A stretch of DNA of 64,000 nt from Berberis thunbergii (GCA_003290165.1 QNQO01000196.1:496001-560000); one strand, 5' to 3'. Numbered from the stretch's first letter, positions 36,001 through 48,687 are shown. Notes: generated from the sequence alone by a model not told the origin. Translations and numbers: made by a program.

Positions 36001-39000
36001 TACAAAACGAAATCTCTCTTATTGAAACAAGGAAGAACTCTTCTTTTTGTTTTTCTCTTTTCTTTTCTTGTTTTTCTAAGCTCTAAGTTGTGTTGTATTT
36101 ATAGGAGAAAATATATTCATTGAAATACAGAACACACGACTAGATACATTGCGTGGAGGATTTAATTAAATAAAAACATGATAAACATGTGGGATTTAGA
36201 AAGGCATCTAGATACATGGACAAAGTCCTGTCTAGATGCATTTGCATGAAAAACGTGGAGAATGAGAAAACGTCTAGATACATATTTGCATAAAAAACGT
36301 GGGGCAAAAATCATGGCGCAATGCATGGAAAATTTAAACGTAATCGCATTTAAGAAAACGTGGAAATAGGAAGACGTCTAGATTCATTCCCTCTTTAGAG
36401 ATTCAAAATTTACTTTTAATGAAAATAAATTTGTAGCAAAAAGAATGGGTTGCTCTCTTAATGACCCGACCCGACCCGGAAGGACGACGGTGGCGGTGGG
36501 CGCGAGAGTCTATCTCTCCCCTCAACACAAAAGTGTGGTACCCCCAAGGGGTCCAAGCCCAAGTCCTAACAATCTCCTTATAAACTCTAACACAAAGTGT
36601 TATATAGTAGATATGGGACTAATATTAGAGAGAGAGATCCAGAGATCGATACCTGTTAAACACCCATTTTCTTTTGTTTAAAAAGCCATATTTCCAACAA
36701 TCCCCCACTTGGATTTTTAAAACAATTCCAAATTTCCAATAATCCCCCGGATTTGTTAAAACAATTTTCATCGAGCAATCTAAAAAATATAAGATTGTGC
36801 ATAAACAAAAGTGTGTTTCGACTTGAACTCTTGCGTAGTGTTCATGCTTTAGATTATACTAGAGTAACTCGTAGTTTTGAACTCTATCTCTAACAGACAT
36901 TACACGCACAACCTTACCAGGGTGAAGTCTAAAAACTCGTGCTTTACGACCATGCACGTATATTCCAGTATAGTGAAGGCTCTAGGAATTTTGCCCACAA
37001 ATTCCATAGGAAGCGGCCAAACTTTCACAATCACTTAGGTGAGGCTATCAAGAGTACTCTTGTAGCTAGGTACTTCACTCCACATAAAGTATAGACCTTA
37101 TTAAGAGTTTTTAACTCAGCCTACTATCGCTACAGGAATTCATGCTTTAATCTAGGAATGAGATTGCTATTTTATTAGCATGATTCACATCATATCATTC
37201 ACGACTTGTTATTACCCATTGAACCTATTTCTTGGGATCTCCAGTCTATAGGTTGGGTTACCGTCATGAATAACTCATCAATCTAAGGGCATTAGTCCCG
37301 TTCCTTTTGAGGTTTTTAAAACCTTCTCTCTAGCTAATCCTTTCGTCAAAGGATTAGCCAAGTTCACATCAGTTCGTACATGATCCAATCTCACAGCACC
37401 AGTAGATAGAATTCTCTAACCGTACTGTGCTTACGACATATTTGTCGTTTCTTTCCGTTATAATAACGGTTCTGTATTTTTCGCAATAGCCGCGGTACTA
37501 TCGCAATGGATCAAGACAGCTGGAATCGGTCTTTCCCATAAAGGGATCTCTGCTAGCAGGTTTCTTAGCCAACCTGCTTCTTCACTAGCCGTGGCTAGTG
37601 CTATCATTTTTGACTCCATCGTGGACTGTGCCAGAATGATTTGTTTCTTCGATTTCCAAGAAACAACTATGAAAATATAGCCACTGGTGACTATGGAGTC
37701 ATCTGAAAGGTTCTTCCAATCAGCATCGCTATATCTTTCAAGGGCAGCGGAAAACTTCTGTAATCCGAGGTTCTTAGTCCTCTTCAGGTACCTCATGACC
37801 CTTTCAATTGCATCTATAAGGCTCCTTGAAAGCTAAGGGAAACCTCCTCGATTGAAAAGACATAGTAATCAGGGCCAAGGTGTTAAGAAGGTCGTTTCCG
37901 TTTACTTCTCCTAAGCTCAGATTCTAGGACTTTATCAGTTTCATGCATCCTTATCATAGGCACGTTATTTGAGGATGTACCCCCACGATTCCTCGAAATA
38001 ACCCCAATATGTCTCGAAAATAAATGCAATTTATCTTTTCATGAATAATTCCTTGAGAAACACAAAAAATCAGGATCCACAAAATTATTTTTAGCATTTA
38101 TAAAAATGTACGTAAGCTTTCCATTAAGGGACTTTTGAACTTCGGCCCCTCTAACTATTGTCATAAACAGGTTTAGCCACTTTTTGAATGCATATTAAAT
38201 GACGATCCTTTTGCTAGCTGAGGCAGACCGTGCATTCAAATGTTAAGGACCCACACAATGAGAATATTGAATAAAATACCCATTCTATTCACCTCGCTAT
38301 TATCATTTTCTTTTAAGTTCAAGAATCAACACAAAATATCATTAGAAAACGTACCTTAAATTCAGCTTCTGATTTTTTCACACTTTGATGTAATCACCAA
38401 GCTATATTTGTGCATAAAAGCAACCTTTGGAAATTTAGTTGCAGACTTTAGATGGTAAAGGTTCCATTGCAAAACCAAGCAATAGCTTGAATGTTCTAGA
38501 TTGCCATCAACAAAAAAGATTAGATCCACCAACATTATCATCATGAGAACACATCCTTTCCATAAGAATTCATGTCCTCTGCCAAATAGTAAAACATTGA
38601 ATACTAAATGAAGAAGATATGAAGATGTGGATGGCCCTTCACTCCTAAAAACATTCATTGAATAAACAAATAGCAATTCGTAAGGCACCAAATAGCTACT
38701 ATGGATTTTACCCTCCAACCTTATCAAAATCAACTTTCCCTCATGCCCGAATCTTCAAATGTTAAAAAATCAAACCATGTGAAAATTCGGCCAACTTATG
38801 GTTTGAGCGGAATCATTTATACAGTGACATCAAGAACAAAATTCACAGGTCGATCTGTATACAAATGATTCCTTATAGCCTTTTTATTTCAGTTTAACAT
38901 CAAACCTCAATTGTAACATTAATCACAAAGTTTTCTTTCCATCAATGATATTGAGAAATATAAGCATACCCAATTTTTACAATAGATCACAAAACTGAAT

Positions 39001-42000
39001 CATCCAAGGTGCATAACATAATTATCATAGAACCGCATACTCATTATCTAAAGAATATATGGGAGTAATATGCATAGATTATATTGAATTCAATTGGTTC
39101 TCTTCTATTTAGTCCTCCATGGGCTTAGATTTTAGACCAAAATTTTCATTTGTCAACAAGTGTACATGTTTCTCAATCTCTAACTACGTTAATTATAATG
39201 ATAACTAATATGATTTCATAATATGGTTGTAAAGTCACCATAAAAATATCTTTAAAAATACACAACATGGAAAACCACCATTATAGATAAAGATATCTGA
39301 AATTGTAAACGTAGTTGTAAGACTCTAAATCATGTGGATCTTTAAATATAACCCTCCTTCCAAACTTTTCAAATGTTACCATGGGTTGTGTCCTTGCATA
39401 GATTCTACCATAACCAATTTATAGAATAAATAAATAGAGAAAATTGCTTCCAACCCAATTTCACAACAAAACACTACTACCCAAGGATACATAAAAACAA
39501 CAACCTAGCTAAAAAGGTTATCCTTACAAACCCAACAGTATTGAATAATCACATACTTACAGGTAATGAAATCAAAATCTCCCTAGAAACACAGGGTATC
39601 ATTTCAACCTAATCAATTTCATTACTTGTTCCATCTTCTTTCTATATTTTCGTAATTTATATTATGGAAAATAAAGGGATCATTCTTTCAATCTTAGTCA
39701 TGGCAGAAATAAAAAGGATAATGAAAACATAACATGTATAAATTCTTTCTCGATAACATGCTTGTTTTGTTATGGACATTGGCTAGTTCTTTAACCCACC
39801 ATTCAACTAGAAATTAATCATATGAAATCACAAAATTTGATGAAAAATTCTCGTTGAGCTACTTGATAGCCTCTTATAGTTGGCAGAACTATTTTTCACA
39901 TTAAACTATTCAGAAAACATGAGCATGGTCGTACCCAAATCATTTTCAGATAATTGAGCTTCTTCACAATATGAATAAAACTAACATGCTTTCCTTCCGG
40001 AGCTGTAGTCATTCTATTTTTTTTTTTAAATATTTGCTCCAAACTATAGCTGAAACTCAATCTACAATTAAAGTGAAGAAAAGGGGTTATACCTTTTGTT
40101 CTGTTCAAGAGACCACCTCTTATGCTCTGATGCCATTGAATATACAAATAGATGTATGACTATAATTTAAAAGCATGTATAATATCAAAACACAAAGTGT
40201 TCTTCCGCATAGGGAAATCAGTTTTTTAGTAATAGCGGATCATAAGAGGAATAGTTCATCAATAATCTATATATAATTCACTTCATTAACAATTAACTCA
40301 AATTTTATGTGTGATCAAGTATGTGCATTCTTACTCAGAAAATTATGGCAGAAATAAAACGTTTTAAAATTGTTGTTACTGCTGTAAAAAATTCAAATAA
40401 AAGTTAGGAACGAATGTACCAATTTGTTCTTGGGTTGAGTCGCGGACTAGGTCACTCTCTTTAGGACGTTTCGCGGCTCTGCCCAAGATTGTGCAAGCAG
40501 TGTACTAAACCCGCCGTCCCCAGGATAAAACAACCCAGAATCTTCTCTGTCTCGTTCAATCAATTGCACATTTGATGAACGGAATACTATCACCCTTAAA
40601 CACTTGGTTTTGCTCGGAATCATCAATACATTGTAAATAAATAAACAACACGAAAATTTCTTCTTTGATTGAAATCCTAAACAAAAACAAAACTAATTTC
40701 AAAACGAAATCTCTCTTATTGAAACAAGGAAGAACTCTTCTTTTTGTTTTTCTCTTTTCTTTTCTTGTTTTTCTAAGCTCTAAGTTGTGTTGTATTTATA
40801 GGAGAAAATATATTCATTGAAATACAGAAACACGACTAGATACATCGCGTGGAGGATTTAATTAAATAAAAACATGATAAACATGTGGGATTTAGAAAGG
40901 CATCTAGATACATGTACAAAGTCCTGTCTAGATGCATTTGCATGAAAAACGTGGAGAATGAGAAAACGTCTAGATACATATTTGCATAAAAAACGTGGGG
41001 CAAAAATCATGGCTCAATGCATGGAAAATCTAAACGTAATCACATTTAAGAAAACGTTGAAATAGGAAGACGTCTAGATTCATTCCCTCTTTAGAGATTC
41101 AAAATTTACTTTTAATGAAAATAAATTTGTAGCAAAAAGAATGGGTTGCTCTCTTAATGACCCGACCCGACCCGGAAGGATGACGGTAGCAGCGGGCGCG
41201 AGAGTCTATCTCTCCCCTCAACACAAAAGTGTGTTACCCCCAAGAGGTCCAAACCCAAGTCCTAACAATCTCTTTATAAACTCTAACACAAAAAGTTATA
41301 TAATAGATATGAGACTAATATTAGAGAGAGAGATCCAGAGATCGAAATCTGTTAAACACCCATTTTCTTTTGTTTAAAAAGCCATATTTCCAACACCCCT
41401 TAGAGGTTCCAACCAGGCATTGGAGTGTTGAACTGTTAGTTCATATTATCTAGCTTGTCTGAAAATTTCTGAAAAGAGGTATTGGAATCTATAATTCATA
41501 TGACAACCTGGGGATTGAACAGTTGGCTAATGCTCTTTGAACCGAAATGATTAAACCTGAAAAGAAATTCAGCATTTCATAAGTTTAATTCTACTAAGCT
41601 AATTAAACGAATCCAAGTCTGTAACAGTAATTGATATTTAACTTCACTCTCTCCAAGCAAAAATCCAACCCAAACCTTATAAAACATAGACATTAATGAG
41701 AAACATCCCTCATGTTCTGTTAGGTTTATTATTTACTTATTATTATTTATTTTTTCATCTCTTTTCTTTTTCTCTCCATAAAACCTTATGACGTGAACTA
41801 ACATAATGAACAAAACCGTGTACCAAACAGATAGTACGTGCATTGGAAGGTGATGTCTCACTGGAGGATTTGAATGATGTGTCAAAGGCCACAGGAAGCT
41901 TGACTTCTAATTCAACCATTAGCTCAGAGTTCAATACAAAAATCTATAACGAAGAGATGATAAAGCACAGGAGGTTAGCATTGGGTAGCGGTGAACACAG

Positions 42001-42079
42001 TGGAGCCACAAGCACTTACGGACTCAATCCCTCCTCCTCGAGCAGTGATTTCAGTGCTGCTTCTCGAGAAATGAAGTGA
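33095..42079 (+). CDS. Proline-rich extensin-like receptor kinase (PERK)
   Basis: A plasma-membrane receptor-like Ser/Thr kinase thought to sense the cell wall. Coding exons: 33095-33742, 33948-34454, 34623-34709, 34796-34866, 35011-35087, 35175-35322, 35421-35582 and 41831-42079, all GT-AG with matching phases. Exon 1 gives a Ser/Pro-rich ectodomain and one membrane span ([20 protein letters not shown]) before a [10 protein letters not shown] stop-transfer. The kinase has [11 protein letters not shown], the VAVKSLK lysine, [21 protein letters not shown] and [12 protein letters not shown], so it is a normal RD kinase. The C-terminal tail is encoded in the distant last exon. An apparent 1-nt deletion in an A-run near 33395 shifts exon 1 from one frame to another; it is either an error or a disabling mutation. 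The last intron, 6.2 kb, holds a copia element. Confidence 0.9.
35674..36699 (-). repeat. 3' LTR of the intronic copia element
   Basis: This 1026-bp LTR is the 3' LTR in element orientation. It contains a tandem-like tctagatacat motif and a cccgacccgacccgg stretch near 36466, shared with its partner. Confidence 0.93.
37458..37796 (-). pseudogene. copia RNase H fragment
   Basis: The 112-codon minus-strand segment includes [35 protein letters not shown] and [14 protein letters not shown], the copia RNase H motifs. It is cut off at both ends, and no RT, integrase or Gag reading frame accompanies it. It identifies the element as copia and as non-autonomous. Confidence 0.92.
37860..40123. other. 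Non-coding interior of the intronic element
   Basis: This stretch is AT-rich with no recognisable coding domain; the longest frames (38362-38733 minus, 39896-40147 minus) lack family motifs. It sits where gag and pol should be, so it is either deleted/degenerate sequence or a second element. Confidence 0.5.
40124..40135 (-). other. Displaced primer-binding-site-like motif
   Basis: The minus strand reads tggcatcagagc, one base from the copia site tggtatcagagc. It lies 235 bp from the LTR border instead of next to it, and its 5' side (40136-40370) looks LTR-like (attcttccgcataggg phrase). It may mark a second, older element. Confidence 0.5.
40371..41395 (-). repeat. 5' LTR of the intronic copia element
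   Basis: This 1025-bp LTR is the partner of 35674-36699, with the same TGTTGTTACTG start and CCAACA end. Confidence 0.93.
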
Positions 42080-43191
42080 TGGGCCTTAACTAGAGCTAAC
42101 AGATATCGCGAATCAAGTTTTCTTGAGCGCCATGATGATCTATTGCGGCTTAAGCAATACTGTAACTTATAATGTGCACAGATTTACAAAGAAAAATGGG
42201 TTCAATGATCTTACTTTATTAGTAGGATTATAGAATTGACACTACATATGGAATTGGAGCATTTCAATATTACTAGCTTGACACTTATCTTCCTATATAA
42301 GAAAGAACACTTAGCTTCTATTATAATACTTGAATTGTTTTGTCTGCTTTATCAAAACAGGCTAGGAAACCCTCTCCTTATTTAAATTGCGAATTACGTT
42401 GTGTATTCTTTTGCACTTGGGCTATTGTTGTGTGGATTTATTTATATATATTTTTTCCTAATGAAAAGAGTTTCAGTTACTTGCTAAAGTATTTTGAATT
42501 AGATAGATAGAACAACCAGATAATGAATGAAAAGATTAGAGAAGGAGAAAACAAAGCATAGAATAAGAGACTTGAACATCTTCCATGTTTCTGATACGAA
42601 GGTATATATATGTCTCCTTTTGGAAACCCATATAAACAATAAACTGAAAATCAAGTCATGTTTGAACCTTCCTTGAAACAGAAGTATTACTTTGCGTTAT
42701 CTTCCCCAAATACTTTCTCTTCTTCAGAGTCATGTGGTTTATGGGCGGTTTTATAATCTGATCAATACTTTAATTTCATTAAAATGTTGTAAATGTGAGG
42801 GTGTTCTATCCAATTATGGTCTCTTAGAAATAAAAGAAAACACATTAGCATATATACACAAACACAATCAACAAAAACTTTTGCATATGCAGAACCCAGG
42901 GTAATTACATTAAAAAAAGAGAAAATGTAGAGTAAGGAACACGTGCAACTACAAATAATTTCAAATACAGCATTCCCCCTGATTGATATATTCCGAATTA
43001 TATATATATGGAGAATTCATCCTGGTTAATTTATACAAGGATTAATACTTCGACTTTTTCATGGATTCAGGGTATACATACATATAAAGAGGAAATTTAG
43101 AAGAATTGGTAACATATTCCAACTAGAATTGCTTGGGAAACAAGATTCCCACACCCTTTATAATTTCTAATTTTTTTTAGTGCTTCTACAG
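42080..43191. other. PERK 3' flank and intergenic DNA
   Basis: After the stop codon the DNA is AT-rich with tatatata tracts. No reading frame has a recognisable motif. Confidence 0.6.
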
Positions 43192-43304
43192 TGCATTGGT
43201 ATTTTGCACTGGTTTTTTGCCTGGTGCAATCAGGCACTTATCTCGATGCAATCTAACGGTGCCTGATTGCACCAGGCAAAAAACCAGTGCAAAATACCAA
43301 TGCA
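43192..43304. repeat. Perfect 46-bp inverted repeat (hairpin)
   Basis: Arm 43192-43237 is the exact complement of arm 43259-43304, with a 21-nt loop. The arms contain attttgcactggttttttgc and gcctggtgcaatcaggcac. A transcript would fold into a perfect stem. It could be a MITE core or a small-RNA precursor; no flanking duplication was found. Confidence 0.9.
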
Positions 43305-43493
43305 GTTAGGAAAAACCTTTTTTTATGATCCAACAGAGGATAGGAAAGTGGAAAGTATACAAGCAACTCTCCAATATAATTGTATGGAAAGTGGAAAGTA
43401 TACAAACAACTCTCATATATAATTGTACGAGTCCAACAGAGACAAATACAACAAAAAATACAGAGATTTTCAGAGACAAACTCAATAACAAGG

Positions 43494-43916
43494 ATGGCTT
43501 CTTCAACAGTGGTGGATTCGACAACTCCACAAGTCAAAGACGAAGAGAATAAGAATGTGATAACTCTGGTGAGTTCTGATGGGCACAATTTCAACGTGGA
43601 GAAAGCAGTAGCATTAAAGTCACAGACACTCAAGAGCAGTCTCGAAGACGATGAGAATGCGGCGCACATCCCACTTCCCAACTTGGAGTCCCAAGTCCTT
43701 GTCAAGGTGATTGAATAACTAAAGATGCATGTCAATGCCAATGTTGAAAAACCCGATCTTGATGACAAGAAGCATGGTAATACTGAGCAGGCCAAAGCTT
43801 TGAAGAAGTACGATGCAGATAGGTTGAGCATTGAAAAGGGTTTTGCAACTAAGGTTTGGGGGAGAGCCGCGATTTTACTGTTCCTCTACAATTCCCTTGA
43901 TCTACTGTTGCTATAG
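43494..43916 (+). pseudogene. SKP1-like (ASK) pseudogene
   Basis: The translation matches plant SKP1 adaptors of SCF ubiquitin ligases. It starts MASST, then has NVITLVSSDGHNFNVEKAVA, LEDDENAAHIPLPNLESQVL and VKVIE. The next codon, Tyr in the family (V-I-E-Y), is TAA, so the protein stops after about 74 residues. The frame stays open past the stop (HVNANVEKPDL..KKYDADRLSIEKG) and then diverges where the F-box-binding helices should be. The copy is intronless. A truncated product lacks the F-box interface and would not work as an adaptor. Confidence 0.85.
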
Positions 43917-43978
43917 TAGATTCGAGTTACTGTGAGGCTTTGTTCACCAATGATCTACAAGCCATTGATTGATTCTGG

Positions 43979-46246
43979 ATGGTGAATGTTACTCAAACTA
44001 ACAATGTCTCTCCCACACCCCCTCGTGGAGAAACACTTATTGGCAAGAAAGAACCTGACTCGAATCCTAGGTTGAGTCACGAAGATGATGTGATATTGGA
44101 AACGCCTCCTTTCGTGGTGATATCTCAACAAAACAGCAAACAGCAAGGTGAGCAAACGAGTATAAGCATTGGCACAGTGGCTGCGCAAGGGGATTGTGTC
44201 TTGCTGGAAGATGTTCAGACTGGGAAAACCATGGATACCAAAGAGATCACACATGCTAACAAAGGAAACTCGTTTCTTGGTGGACGAAGTTGCGGAGGAT
44301 CAGGTAGAAGCAACTCGTTTCCGCAAAGAGGGAGCGCCAGCAATTGGGCTTACGGCCACAGATGAAGTACGTGGCAAAACTTTCATGGAAAAACATGTGA
44401 TTGTTTTGAAGTTCTCTAGCTATCGCCCAACATTTGAAGATATCCGTGATTCGATTCACAGAACTTGGGGAATTCTAGGCGATTTCTCGCTTGGTCTGCT
44501 GAATCAACGGCATGTGTTAGTTCGACTTCAACCCGAGGTGGAAGCCAAGAAAGTACTATCGAAAGACTCCTTTTTTATTCGTGGAGTTCGGTTCAAAGCC
44601 TTCCGTTGGCATGATGGTTTCAGTTTGAAGGAGGATCCGATATCGGTACCATTGTGGGTAGAGCTTCCTAACTTACCTTTGCATTTATTTTATCCTCCTA
44701 TTTTAAAAGCAATTGTGAATTCTTTTGGTGGTTTCTTGCGGATGGATGATCATACTCGCTGCCTATTGCGGCCGGGTTTTGCCCGTGTTTGCGTGGAGAT
44801 GACTTTGGCGGAGAAATTACCAACTAGAGTTTGGATTGACAAGGCTAATAATAGGGGCTTTTGGCAGAAGATAGATTACCCAGGCTTCAAATACTGTGAT
44901 TTTTGCTCCTTGATAGGGCATCAGGAGGACTTTTGTAGAAAAAAGTTGGGCCTAATGGGCGGTGGGAGTGTTTCTGACCTAGGTAAAGCAGCGAAGTCGG
45001 TCAAACCAACAGTTGAAACCAATCCTGTCAAGCAGCTATACATACCAGTTACCAAAAAAAACAATTGCCCCTCCGCGAAGTGGGTACGAGTGGTGTAAAA
45101 AATGACAAGGGAGTGGAGATTACCGAGGAAATTGGGGATGAGAGGCCAGTGGCCATTTCTCTGGCAACGGTGGTGTTGTCCAACAAATTTGAATCACTTA
45201 TAGAGAATATTGATGAAGATAAGGGTGCTCAAGAAGATCAGGAGCTAATGGGCAAGACAATGGCTCATGACAGTGCCGCGTTTGTACCAGAATCTATGGA
45301 GGAGTGCCTTTTGGAGGCAGGGTATACAGTTTCGAAGATTGAGAATGTTATTGATACACACGCACAATCGTTGCTACAGGAGGATGATGTTGACTCGGGG
45401 GACACCAACAATAGCCTTTCTAAGAATATCCTTGTGGCAATGTCGTGCGACGAGGCCAGCGATGTGATGCATGCTGATTCAGGGAGCCCGAGCGATGCAA
45501 CCTTCACAGCGGGGGCGTTGAGCCGGTCTGATATTAAGCCAGAACCGGTCTCGCAGCAGCCAGTGTTCTACCCTTCAAGAGGGGCCGTGATTTCTCCTCA
45601 GCCAGCGATCTGCCTCAAGCCAGAGGCCATGGCCTCGCCCAAGCCAGCGCCCTGCACCAAGGCTGTGGGCGTGGTCTGCGCCAATGCCGCGCCATGCACC
45701 ACTCCAGAGAACAGAGTCTCGCCTCAGCCAGCACCCGATACCAAGGCAGTGGAAGTTGCCTCGCCCCAACCTACACCCATCACCAAGACAGGGGGCTTCG
45801 CCTCAGCCAGCGCCATGCAGCCCATTTATCGGTGCTACTAGCACAGAGCTAAGGGATGCTATACAGGGTCAGCAAATGCAGGAATTCTCGAATGATGATT
45901 TGCAGTCTCTGCTCAGGTTAAAGAGACATTTTGACAAATATGCTATCAAAACTTCCCCAGATTATAAAAGAGTTGGAGACAACTTGAATCAGGCTATATC
46001 TTTGTTTAGATAAAATAGGTTACTTCGATCGCCGAAATTTGACCTCAGTACACTCGAAAGTTCTAGTGAGGATAGTGATGACGTCAACTCAGAATCTGAG
46101 CTTGATCCACAGGTAGCGAACAGTGATTTGGCTTTAGGGGCTATGTCAGACGGAAAGATGAATAAGAGGCGCCACACCAAAGATATCAGCATTTGTCCTC
46201 GAAAATCCAATAGAACTAGGACAGAAACCAAAAGGTACAAAGACTG
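43979..46246 (+). pseudogene. LINE ORF1-type protein (DUF4283 + zinc knuckle)
   Basis: The core (44350-44960) reads HVIVLKFSSYRPTFEDIRDS, RTWGILGDFSLGLLNQRHVL and VPLWVELPNLPLHLFYP, the DUF4283 domain, then a CX2CX4HX4C zinc knuckle CDFCSLIGHQEDFC. This is typical of ORF1 in plant L1-type LINEs. A low-complexity tail with repeated Pro-Gln-Pro and Ala blocks (45540-45830) follows. Frameshifts near 44250, 45090 and 45830 break the frame. No ORF2 (endonuclease or RT) follows, so this is an ORF1-only or deleted copy. Confidence 0.82.
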
Positions 46247-46343
46247 ATTTTGTCTAGGCTTGTATTGGTGCATCCTATCATTTGTGAGGCTTTGTTTCGG
46301 CTTTTTAGGTTACCCTATTGGGTTCGTCATGTAGCCTTCGGGT

Positions 46344-46789
46344 GTGGATTTTTATATGAATAAAATGGGTCAACATCCCAATTTTGGAAGAAAAAAAAAC
46401 TGGGCTGAAAAGTTACAAAAGAGCAAGTTCACAGGAACCACGAAGCTCCAATACATGCCACCTAGTATGTTGAATGGTAAGACAGTTGTTAAAGTCAACA
46501 CTAATGACTTTACCAACAACATTGAGGAGTGTGAACGATTGCTTATAGGGAGGTTTGTAGGCAAGCGCTTGGCATCTCACTACGTCAAAGATTACTTGAT
46601 GCGTGTTTGGGGCACAAAGGAGTTTATTATGAATATCCATGGAGAAAAGAACTTTGTATTTAGGTTCAAGAATGAGGCAAACAGGTGCAAAGCTCTTGAA
46701 ATTGGACCGTTCCACATTGCGAGCAGGTTATTCATCCTGTGTAGATGGTCTCCCAATATGGATGAGGAAGAGGAAATACTCACCACAGT
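46344..46789 (+). pseudogene. Second DUF4283 fragment, cut by CACTA 2
   Basis: This 164-codon frame includes ECERLLIGRFVGKRL, DYLMRVWGTKEFIM and KALEIGPFHIASRLFILCRW, the N-terminal DUF4283 half of a plant LINE ORF1-type protein different from the upstream one. It runs without a break into the CACTA terminus at 46790, so the reading frame was truncated by that insertion. Confidence 0.85.
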
Positions 46790-47262
46790 CACTACACCAA
46801 AAATACCAATCAGCAACGGTTTGGGACCGTGGGGGTAACCAATGGCCACGACTAAGAGGTGTGGGCTGTAGAGGCGTCGCGAAATCATCCGTGACGGCTA
46901 TAAATCGTTGCCAAACATTTTAGCAACGGTTTTATGCTCAAGGACGGTTGATGATTTAGCCATGATTCTAAGTCGTTTCCACAATTGTAGCCACAGTTTT
47001 AAGCCGTTGCAATAATTTTAGCCACGGTTTTAAGCCGTGGCAAATGATGGCAACAGTTTTAAGCCGTGGCAAGAATAAATTACCACGGTCTTAAGCCGTG
47101 GCAAGCATGAATTACAACGATTGTAAGCCGTGGCCAATCAAAACAAAATTCAAAAAAAAAGAAATATTGTTTGTTGCGAGGGTTTGAAACCGTTGCAAAA
47201 TAATATAATACAAAAACAAGTTTTTAATTTTTTTTGCTGCTGCAGCAAAATCACAGCCACAC
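46790..47262 (+). mobile_element. CACTA transposon 2, left end
   Basis: The terminus CACTACACCAAAAATACC starts at 46790, preceded by agt, the candidate 3-bp target duplication. A subterminal array of ACGGTT..AACCGT repeats runs to about 47190. The last part, gttgcgagggtttgaaaccg to tgctgctgcagcaaaatcac, is collinear with 9355-9436 of CACTA 1, so the two are related. No right terminus occurs before the window end. The element therefore either extends past 64000 or has lost its right end. Confidence 0.9.
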
Positions 47263-48687
47263 ACATATATATATATTTATTTATTTTTTTTATTTTTTAT
47301 AGTTAAACCTCCGGTGGGGAGGGTACATGGGGTGCCAGACCTTTATTACTTATCAAAAAAATTGATTTACAATCAAAACGTGGGTACATTACGACTTTAC
47401 CCGTATAAAAACCAAACAAAAATGGACAAAAAACCTTGCCCAATCTAAATTCATGCCACCTACAAAAAGAACAATTTAGTAGAGTGGACTTCAGAAGCAT
47501 AAATCAACAGATTGGTGTAAAATATGGACGGTTTCGAATATGCAAAGTTTGGTATTGTAGTCTAAGGAGCAAACCTGCTCTGCTTCCAACACCAAGGCAA
47601 AGTGCTGAAAAATCAAGTGTTTCTCTTACGGTCACCTCGGGTATGTGCAAGTCATTTTGACTTATGTACGCCAATGTTTTATGAGGAACAAACTCATCAA
47701 GTTTGCATCCATTGTAAGATACATCCCTTGTTATCTGAAATGGAAGAGAAACGTATTGGGATCACAGTAATGAGTAAATTGATCTTACCTTATATAGAAA
47801 CCTCAGTTAGCTGATAAATGAAGTTCTAAATTACTGATTAAGCTTGCTGCTTTGGCATTTTTCTTCTTATAATTCTAATTTTTCATTGTTTTGCATCATG
47901 TAGCAGCTATAGTAGCATGTCCACTTAGATTACAATCCATATAAATGAAATTAAGGGTGTGCTTGTTTGCTGGAGTTTTCTATTGGAAAATATCATATGC
48001 AAACTCAAATAAGCGCAGACAAATGACATTTTTAGAGGCAATTGTTAGCCAGAAGTTACTCAACCATCAAATGCATCCCAACTTCTTTTCTTGAAACTAA
48101 TCACAGTTCAGAGTAACTGTGAATATATCCTGAAACTTGGAGATTTCTGAGTTTTTTTTGTTTTATGTAAAAGAAATGGTATAATCAAAGATTCGAAGGT
48201 AGATAGCTTATTTTACCGTTTTATTATTTGCGGGGGAACTATTGTAAAAACAATCTATTTGTAGATATTTATTTTTCTAATGAAAATATAACCTTGAGAG
48301 ACTTGGTTAATTTTCCTGCCAGGGCCAACAACAAGGTGGTCTTCCCACATCCTGGAGGCCCAAGTAGAAGAATCATCCTGCAAGTGAACAGTTTCAGCTT
48401 TGCTTTTGAAGAATTAGAGAATAGCTTGAATCATGATTAATTTGACTTGGTTATTACTGATTGCATCAATATAATTGTGCGGCTACCAACCATTTCCAAT
48501 TGGATTGCTAATGAGGATTAAGTAACAGTTTGGGCATTAATCTCAACTACCTTGAAGGCAGGGGCGGATCTAGGATTGCAGATAAAGGGGGGCAAAAAAA
48601 CTATAGATAATTTACTTTCTAAAATAAATAGATAAATATGATTAAAATAGAATTTTAAAAGTTTACAAGATAAACATACATAATGAG

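Larger units (their letters stand above)
35674..41395 (-). mobile_element. Ty1/copia-derived element in the last PERK intron
   Basis: The 5722-bp element has ~1025-bp LTRs (35674-36699 and 40371-41395), TG..CA ends (TGTTGTTACTG to ATTTCCAACA) and a perfect 5-bp duplication cccct (35669-35673 and 41396-41400). A C-rich polypurine complement, atcccccacttgg, follows the left LTR, so it reads minus, antisense to PERK. Only an RNase H fragment remains of the polyprotein. The LTRs are alike over most of their length, so this insertion looks younger than the other LTR elements. It adds most of the last PERK intron. Confidence 0.95.

Noticed and set aside
43253..43831. 192-codon minus-strand frame
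   Set aside because: It lies antisense to the SKP1-like pseudogene and part of the hairpin and has no recognisable domain.
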